DNA of 18,016 nucleotides from JAYXXU01 sp037969155 (GTDB taxonomy: Bacteria > Pseudomonadota > Gammaproteobacteria > Pseudomonadales > Moraxellaceae). Location of the stretch: the NCBI GenBank assembly GCA_037969155.1, contig JBBKWW010000012.1, positions 1-18,016 of the forward strand, in the 5' to 3' direction. Each line of letters starts with the position of its first letter. The stretch's first letter is position 1. Shown one piece after another: positions 13,902-18,016 of the stretch. Under the pieces are notes generated by a model. That model was not told the origin of the DNA. It saw nothing but the letters and a program-made list of their open reading frames with translations, and did not search any database. The translations under genes were made by a program, and so were the position numbers.

Positions 13902-13929
13902 AAAAAAGCACGCCGAAGCGTGCTTTTTT
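13902..13929. terminator. Bidirectional-looking terminator after sdhB
   Basis: AAAAAAGCACGC and GCGTGCTTTTTT are exact reverse complements around a 4-nt loop. On the minus strand the loop is TTCG closed by C-G, the extra-stable UUCG tetraloop, followed by six T residues. It begins 18 nt after the sdhB stop and ends the sdh operon. Confidence 0.9.
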
Positions 13930-13947
13930 AGTCTACTCGTTTCAAGC

Positions 13948-14658
13948 TTAGCCAGCTTGATCGAGAATCAAGTTACGGATGTGCCCAATCGCTTTGGTTG
14001 GGTTCAAGCCTTTTGGACAGACCGCTACGCAGTTCATGATGCCACGGCAACGGAACAGGCTAAACGGATCATCGAGATCAGCCAAACGCTGCTGAGTGTC
14101 TTGGTCACGGGTATCCGCAATAAAGCGATACGCATGCAACAAGGCCGATGGCCCTAAGAATTTATCAGGATTCCACCAGAACGATGGGCATGATGTCGAA
14201 CAGCAAGCACACAGAATACACTCGTACAAGCCATCCAGCTTTTCACGATCTTCAGGCGCTTGTAGACGCTCAGTCGGTGGCGCAGGCTGATCATTGATCA
14301 GATATGGACGAACCTTTTCATACTGGGTATAAAACTGATTCATATCGACGACCAAGTCACGAATGACTGGCAGACCTGGCAACGGACGTAAGACGATTTT
14401 CGCAGGTAAATCGTTCAGGTTCTGTAAGCAGGCCAGACCATTTTTACCATTGATGTTCATGCCATCCGAACCACAAATACCTTCACGGCAAGAGCGGCGG
14501 AAAGACAATGTTTCGTCTTGCTTTTTCAGCTTGATCATCGCATCCAACAACATGCGGTCGCTATCATCTAGCTCCAGCGTGAAGGTCTGCATGTACGGTG
14601 CTTTGTCCTTGTCAGGATCATAGCGATAGATTTCAAATGTGCGGGTTCCACGGCTCAT
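13948..14658 (-). CDS. sdhB: Succinate dehydrogenase iron-sulfur subunit SdhB
   Basis: A 236-residue protein (E. coli: 238) carrying the three iron-sulfur clusters that pass electrons from the SdhA flavin to ubiquinone. The [2Fe-2S] ligands are in SCREGICGSDGMNINGKNG, where the third ligand position is aspartate as in E. coli. The [4Fe-4S] motif is CILCACCSTSCP, and the last cluster is bound by CRGIMNCVAVCPKG with an earlier cysteine. The ATG at 14658 is preferred to the GTG four codons earlier because GGAG stands 8 nt before it. It starts 15 nt after the sdhA stop and is the last gene of the operon. Confidence 0.98.
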   Translation of the reverse strand: MSRGTRTFEIYRYDPDKDKAPYMQTFTLELDDSDRMLLDAMIKLKKQDETLSFRRSCREGICGSDGMNINGKNGLACLQNLNDLPAKIVLRPLPGLPVIRDLVVDMNQFYTQYEKVRPYLINDQPAPPTERLQAPEDREKLDGLYECILCACCSTSCPSFWWNPDKFLGPSALLHAYRFIADTRDQDTQQRLADLDDPFSLFRCRGIMNCVAVCPKGLNPTKAIGHIRNLILDQAG

Positions 14659-14673
14659 TTTGCTCTCCACACC

Positions 14674-16497
14674 TTAGAATGTACGGGTCTTCGGTGGCAC
14701 CGAATCCACAGTCAGTGGCTTCATGCGCACTGGCTTATATTGCAGACGGTTGTCACTGGAATACCACAGGGTATGTTTCATCCAATCACGGTCATTACGG
14801 CCATTTGGATGCTCTGGATCATTTTCAGCGCGCTCATAGTCCACCACAGTATGCGCACCACGGCACTCGTGTCGAGCCGCTGCAGAAATTATGGTTGCCT
14901 TGGCAGCTTCAAACAGGTTTTCCACCTCGAGTGCTTCGATCCGTGCAGTGTTAAACACTTGCGACTTATCAGTGAGGTGGATGTTTTTGACCCGTGGTGC
15001 AAGCGCCATGATCTTACGCACACCTTCATCCATGCTGGCTTGGGTACGGAATACCCCAGCATGTTGCTGCATCACACGACGGATTTCGTCAGCCACGTCT
15101 TGGGCATTTTCGCCGGTAGTGGACTGTTGCAGCGTGTTCACGCGCTTCATGCTTTGCTCAAGCACATGTTTTGGCAATGGCTTATAGCTGCTGCTTGAGG
15201 CACGCACGGTTTCGGTGATGTGATCACCAGCCGCTTTACCGAACACGATCAGGTCGAGCAGCGAGTTGGTGCCGAGGCGGTTTGCACCATGCACACTGAC
15301 GCACGAACATTCGCCAATCGCGTACAGGCCTTTGACCACTTGATTCGGCTCATCGCCATTCGGTACGACCACTTGACCATTGATGTTGGTCGGGATACCA
15401 CCCATTTGGTAATGGATAGTCGGTACGACGGGAATCGGCTCTTTGGTGCAGTCTACGTTGGCAAATTTCTTACCAATTTCAAATACTGACGGCAGACGCT
15501 TCATGATGGTTTCTGCGCCCAAGTGGGTCAGATCCAGCACGACGTAGTCTTTGTTAGGGCCACAGCCGCGACCTTCTTTGATCTCTTGATCCATCGAACG
15601 CGACACAAAGTCACGCGGCGCCAAGTCTTTCAAAGTCGGCGCATAACGCTCCATGAAAGGCTCGCCTGAGGCATTACGCAGCACGCCGCCTTCACCACGA
15701 CAGCCTTCGGTCAGCAACACGCCTGCACCGGCTACACCAGTCGGGTGGAACTGCCAAAACTCCATGTCTTGCAAGGGAATGCCCGCACGTGCCGCCATAC
15801 CGAGACCGTCGCCGGTGTTGATATAGGCGTTGGTGGAGGCTTGATAAATCCGCCCTGCACCACCCGTCGCAAACAAAGTTGCCTTGGCTTGGAATACACT
15901 CACCGTACCCGTTTCTTGGTCAATCGCAGTCACACCTAGCACCTCACCGTCATCATCACGGATCAGATCAAGCGCCACCCATTCGACGAAGAACTGTGTG
16001 CCGAGTTCGAGGTTTTTTTGGTACAGCGTATGCAACAGCGCATGGCCAGTACGGTCAGCTGCCGCACAGGCACGTGGCACAGCTTTTTCGCCGTAATTGG
16101 CACTATGACCACCAAACGGACGCTGATAGATCGTGCCGTCTGCATTGCGGTCAAATGGCATGCCCATGTGTTCTAGCTCATACACCATCTTCGGTGCTTC
16201 GCGACACATGAACTCAATCGCGTCTTGATCACCCAGCCAATCAGAGCCTTTGATGGTGTCATAAAAGTGATAATGCCAGTTGTCTTCGCCCATGTTACCC
16301 AGACTCGCACCAATACCACCTTGGGCAGCCACGGTGTGTGAGCGGGTTGGGAAAACCTTGGTAATCACTGCGACTTTTAGGCCAGCGCGTGCCAACTGCA
16401 ACGACGCCCGCATCCCAGAACCGCCACCGCCAACAATGACAGCGTCGAAATTCAGGGTCTTGATGTTACTCATATCATCTTTGGACAGAACAGCCAT
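14674..16497 (-). CDS. sdhA: Succinate dehydrogenase flavoprotein subunit SdhA
   Basis: A 607-residue protein that oxidises succinate to fumarate on the cytoplasmic face of the inner membrane. The FAD-binding glycine loop IVGGGGSG lies at residues 21-28, and H54 in TRSHTVAAQGG is the expected covalent FAD attachment site. Substrate-site elements include TEGCRGEGGVLRN and HGANRLGTNSLLDL; the C-terminus carries the ARHECRGAH region and ends VDSVPPKTRTF, which matches my memory of Acinetobacter SdhA. The ATG at 16497 has AGGA 8 nt upstream; a second ATG at residue 9 is possible. It follows sdhD after 14 bp in the sdhCDAB order. Confidence 0.98.
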   Translation of the reverse strand: MAVLSKDDMSNIKTLNFDAVIVGGGGSGMRASLQLARAGLKVAVITKVFPTRSHTVAAQGGIGASLGNMGEDNWHYHFYDTIKGSDWLGDQDAIEFMCREAPKMVYELEHMGMPFDRNADGTIYQRPFGGHSANYGEKAVPRACAAADRTGHALLHTLYQKNLELGTQFFVEWVALDLIRDDDGEVLGVTAIDQETGTVSVFQAKATLFATGGAGRIYQASTNAYINTGDGLGMAARAGIPLQDMEFWQFHPTGVAGAGVLLTEGCRGEGGVLRNASGEPFMERYAPTLKDLAPRDFVSRSMDQEIKEGRGCGPNKDYVVLDLTHLGAETIMKRLPSVFEIGKKFANVDCTKEPIPVVPTIHYQMGGIPTNINGQVVVPNGDEPNQVVKGLYAIGECSCVSVHGANRLGTNSLLDLIVFGKAAGDHITETVRASSSSYKPLPKHVLEQSMKRVNTLQQSTTGENAQDVADEIRRVMQQHAGVFRTQASMDEGVRKIMALAPRVKNIHLTDKSQVFNTARIEALEVENLFEAAKATIISAAARHECRGAHTVVDYERAENDPEHPNGRNDRDWMKHTLWYSSDNRLQYKPVRMKPLTVDSVPPKTRTF

Positions 16498-16511
16498 GAT
16501 GGATTCCTAAA

Positions 16512-16874
16512 TCAACCCCAGAAAATCTGGATACCCCAGACGGTAAACACGAACACTGCAATGACCATTGCAGCTTGCAGGACGAGGCGCAAAGCGTTTG
16601 CACCTGAGCCCATTTGGCGAGTGGTCACATAGTCGGTCAACACCGTCCACAGACCAATCCACGCGTGCCCCGCAAGGGATAGCACTGCCAACAAGCTGAA
16701 AATTTTCATTGGCAACGTCATCATGAAGCCATACCACGCCTCATAACCGAAGTTAGGATTTAGAATAATCCAGCCAAACACCACGACGGTGTACAAAGCC
16801 AAAACAACAGCTGAAATTCGCTGAACGACCCAGTCACGTGAGCCTGATCCGGTTAGACCTGTTGCACTTTTCAT
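16512..16874 (-). CDS. sdhD: Succinate dehydrogenase membrane anchor subunit SdhD
   Basis: A 120-residue protein with three membrane helices (about residues 18-38, 52-76 and 97-118). With SdhC it anchors the complex, binds heme b and forms the quinone site. H70 in GHAWIGLWTVLTDY corresponds to the heme-ligand histidine of E. coli SdhD, and the following D81-Y82 pair to quinone-site residues. The frame can be extended five codons up to a TTG, but the ATG at 16874 gives the family start MKSATGLTGSGSRDW. The stop of sdhC and this ATG share one base (TGATG), so the two anchors are translationally coupled. Confidence 0.96.
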   Translation of the reverse strand: MKSATGLTGSGSRDWVVQRISAVVLALYTVVVFGWIILNPNFGYEAWYGFMMTLPMKIFSLLAVLSLAGHAWIGLWTVLTDYVTTRQMGSGANALRLVLQAAMVIAVFVFTVWGIQIFWG

Positions 16875-17275
16875 CAGAACATCACCCAAACAAATGCGGC
16901 CAAAATACTGATCGCTGAAATCACCAGCATCACGGTTGCCGCAGTACGGCCACTATTGAGCTCTTCAGCAACACCGACATCAGCCAGTAAATGCTTGATT
17001 CCGGCAAAAAAATGATAGATCAGTCCAGCTAGAAACACCCAGACGACGAACTTGACCAAAATATTGCCAAACACCGTCTCACGGACGTGGGCAAAGCTTT
17101 CGGGTGACGCTAAAGAACCCTGAAGCAGCCACAATAGGACTGGAATCAGCAAGAAAATAATGATTCCAGACACGCGGTGCAGAATCGAGGCAATGGCCAC
17201 GGGTGAACGTAAGTTAACGCTCAACACCTGACCCATAGACAGATTGACAGGTCTGTTGCTTTTCACAGCGGGCAT
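16874..17275 (-). CDS. sdhC: Succinate dehydrogenase cytochrome b subunit SdhC
   Basis: A 133-residue protein with three membrane helices (about residues 29-51, 70-93 and 111-132). SILHRVSGI (residues 30-38) is the conserved entry to the first helix, and H88 in IYHFFAGIKHLLAD is the expected axial ligand of heme b. First gene of sdhCDAB and divergent from gltA. The start MPAVKSNRPVNL is the form I recall from Acinetobacter. The ATG at 17275 has AGG directly adjoining it and AAGGGG about 12 nt upstream, so the ribosome-binding site is not ideal. A candidate promoter lies 114 bp before the ATG. Confidence 0.96.
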   Translation of the reverse strand: MPAVKSNRPVNLSMGQVLSVNLRSPVAIASILHRVSGIIIFLLIPVLLWLLQGSLASPESFAHVRETVFGNILVKFVVWVFLAGLIYHFFAGIKHLLADVGVAEELNSGRTAATVMLVISAISILAAFVWVMF

Positions 17276-17292
17276 CCTGTAGCAGCGCCCCT

Positions 17293-17309
17293 TGACCTGA
17301 TTACGGTCA
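17293..17309. promoter_or_regulatory. Operator-like inverted repeat in the sdhC leader
   Basis: TGACC-N7-GGTCA is a 17-bp inverted repeat with exact 5-bp arms, 18 bp before the sdhC ATG. In the transcript it could also form a small stem next to the ribosome-binding site. Confidence 0.3.
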
Positions 17310-17388
17310 TGAGAGGCTAAAATCGAAGGAAAGCTGGCATGGCAGCAGTGTTTGTAGGCTTAATCACGCCCACAATAAACAACGAGTA

Positions 17389-17417
17389 AGTATAGTGAGC
17401 TTGCACAACAAATACAA
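17389..17417 (-). promoter_or_regulatory. Candidate sigma-70 promoter for sdhCDAB
   Basis: On the minus strand TTGTAT (17417-17412), a 17-bp spacer and TATACT (17394-17389). The -10 matches the consensus at five of six positions, the -35 at three. The leader would be about 107 nt. Confidence 0.45.
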
Positions 17418-17608
17418 ACACACCGGTACAAACAGCCGTACTACACTTTAGTCTGATATTTTTTCGCTCATATTTTGTATCACCATTTAAAATACCTGAT
17501 CGCGATATTTTGGCATGCTCTGTGCTACGCTTATTACTGTAAAACATGCCTTAGCATTATCGTGGCTGCATTGGCTTATAAGTATGGATTATCATGTGTT
17601 TTTGACGA

Positions 17609-17620
17609 TGTGCATGCACA
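17609..17620. promoter_or_regulatory. Perfect 12-bp palindrome in the gltA-sdhC region
   Basis: TGTGCATGCACA reads the same on both strands. It lies about 190 bp upstream of the candidate sdhC promoter and 257 bp before gltA. It is a possible binding site for a dimeric regulator of one or both operons; chance is not excluded. Confidence 0.3.
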
Positions 17621-17820
17621 CACTCGGCACTTGCAGCGAGGCATACACTACCGCTAAACTGCCGCTGTTCGACAAAAAATGACACCCCATGATGTCGCTT
17701 GTCACCGCTTTGGTGCAAGCAGGTCATACTGGTGCACATTGTCGTCACAACCAAGTGCAATCCCAGCCGATGGTGCTTTTTAAACGGTCATCTTTGCGTT
17801 CGGAGCGGGCGGCAGCAGCA

Positions 17821-17854
17821 ATTACGCCGCGTATTCCGGCGTTCCGGCCGTAAT
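17821..17854 (+). promoter_or_regulatory. Hairpin in the gltA leader
   Basis: ATTACG-CCG pairs with CGG-C-CGTAAT (nine pairs, one bulged C); the loop contains a further CCGG repeat. It ends 10 nt before the gltA Shine-Dalgarno sequence, so it could affect translation or mRNA stability. Confidence 0.35.
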
Positions 17855-17876
17855 ATCCCTCATTAGGAGAGTTTTA

Positions 17877-18016
17877 ATGTCTGGCACGACTGGCAAAAAA
17901 GCCGTTCTCACCCTGAATGATCAGCAACTTGATCTACCGATTCATAGCGGCACACTCGGCCCAGACGTCATTGATGTCAAAGATGTGCTGTCAAAAGGCT
18001 ATTTTACCTTTGACCC
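17877..18016 (+). CDS. gltA: Citrate synthase GltA (5' part, cut by window edge)
   Basis: Only the first 46 codons are present. The protein begins MSGTTGKKAVLTLNDQQLDL and continues with GTLGPDVIDVKDVLSKGYF, the N-terminal beta domain of the hexameric type II citrate synthases of gammaproteobacteria, very like the Acinetobacter form as I recall it. The enzyme joins oxaloacetate and acetyl-CoA to citrate; the catalytic His and Asp residues lie outside the window. AGGAGA at 17865-17870 is an ideal ribosome-binding site six bases before the ATG. It is divergent from sdhCDAB, an arrangement that permits shared control of citric acid cycle genes. Confidence 0.95.
   Translation, partial: MSGTTGKKAVLTLNDQQLDLPIHSGTLGPDVIDVKDVLSKGYFTFD

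Larger units (their letters stand above)
17276..17876. other. Divergent regulatory region between sdhC and gltA
   Basis: About 600 bp without a convincing gene; open frames here have no ribosome-binding site and no protein-like composition. It holds a candidate sdhC promoter, a 12-bp palindrome, an operator-like inverted repeat in the sdhC leader and a hairpin before gltA. For gltA I found -10-like boxes (for example TATAAG near 17578) but no convincing -35 partner. Confidence 0.6.

Noticed and set aside
14740..15198. 152-codon open frame on the plus strand
   Set aside because: Antisense to sdhA, which is intact and conserved throughout; no family resemblance or ribosome-binding site.
17317..17547. 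76-codon minus-strand frame between sdhC and gltA
   Set aside because: No ribosome-binding site or recognisable features, and it spans the best candidate sdhC promoter; more likely chance.
1..18016. CRISPR arrays, tRNA or rRNA genes, insertion sequences, prophage genes
   Set aside because: No regularly spaced repeats, cloverleaf-like sequences, rRNA signatures, transposase or integrase frames were seen on either strand.

Overview
The window is a stretch of gammaproteobacterial chromosome, most likely Moraxellaceae. The basis is remembered resemblance only: the N-termini of SdhC, SdhD, SdhA and GltA, and the arrangement of gltA divergent from sdhCDAB with sucAB-lpdA-sucCD beyond, look like Acinetobacter. 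No database search was possible and the genus is not fixed. Almost every gene is on the minus strand; only gltA at the right edge is on the plus strand.

Layout, right to left (direction of transcription): gltA (citrate synthase, 5' part only, plus strand) diverges across about 600 bp from sdhC-sdhD-sdhA-sdhB (succinate dehydrogenase), which ends at a strong hairpin terminator. Next is an unrecognised two-helix membrane protein with its own candidate promoter. A roughly 610-bp non-coding stretch rich in inverted repeats follows. Then come sucA-sucB-lpdA-sucC-sucD (2-oxoglutarate dehydrogenase complex and succinyl-CoA synthetase), with terminator-like hairpins after sucB, lpdA and sucD. Together these genes cover citrate synthase and the steps from 2-oxoglutarate to fumarate.

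Beyond the sucD terminator lies the odd gene of the window. It encodes a 696-residue protein with an N-terminal SIR2-like domain (GAGxS, TFNFDN, HLHG and GYSG motifs) and a C-terminal array of TPR-like repeats with an exact 43-residue period. Its middle is strikingly AT-rich compared with its housekeeping neighbours. It is the best candidate for an undescribed system: a single-gene NAD-consuming defence or stress protein with a helical-repeat sensor. After it come serC (phosphoserine aminotransferase), a TauE/SafE-type membrane permease and a GNAT acetyltransferase cut by the left edge. These three are tightly packed and probably one operon.

The second point of interest is the sucA leader. 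Two mutually exclusive RNA stems can be drawn, one of which covers the sucA start region, and a possible 21-codon leader ORF ends inside the arm of another hairpin. No tRNA, rRNA, insertion sequence, prophage gene or CRISPR array was seen.
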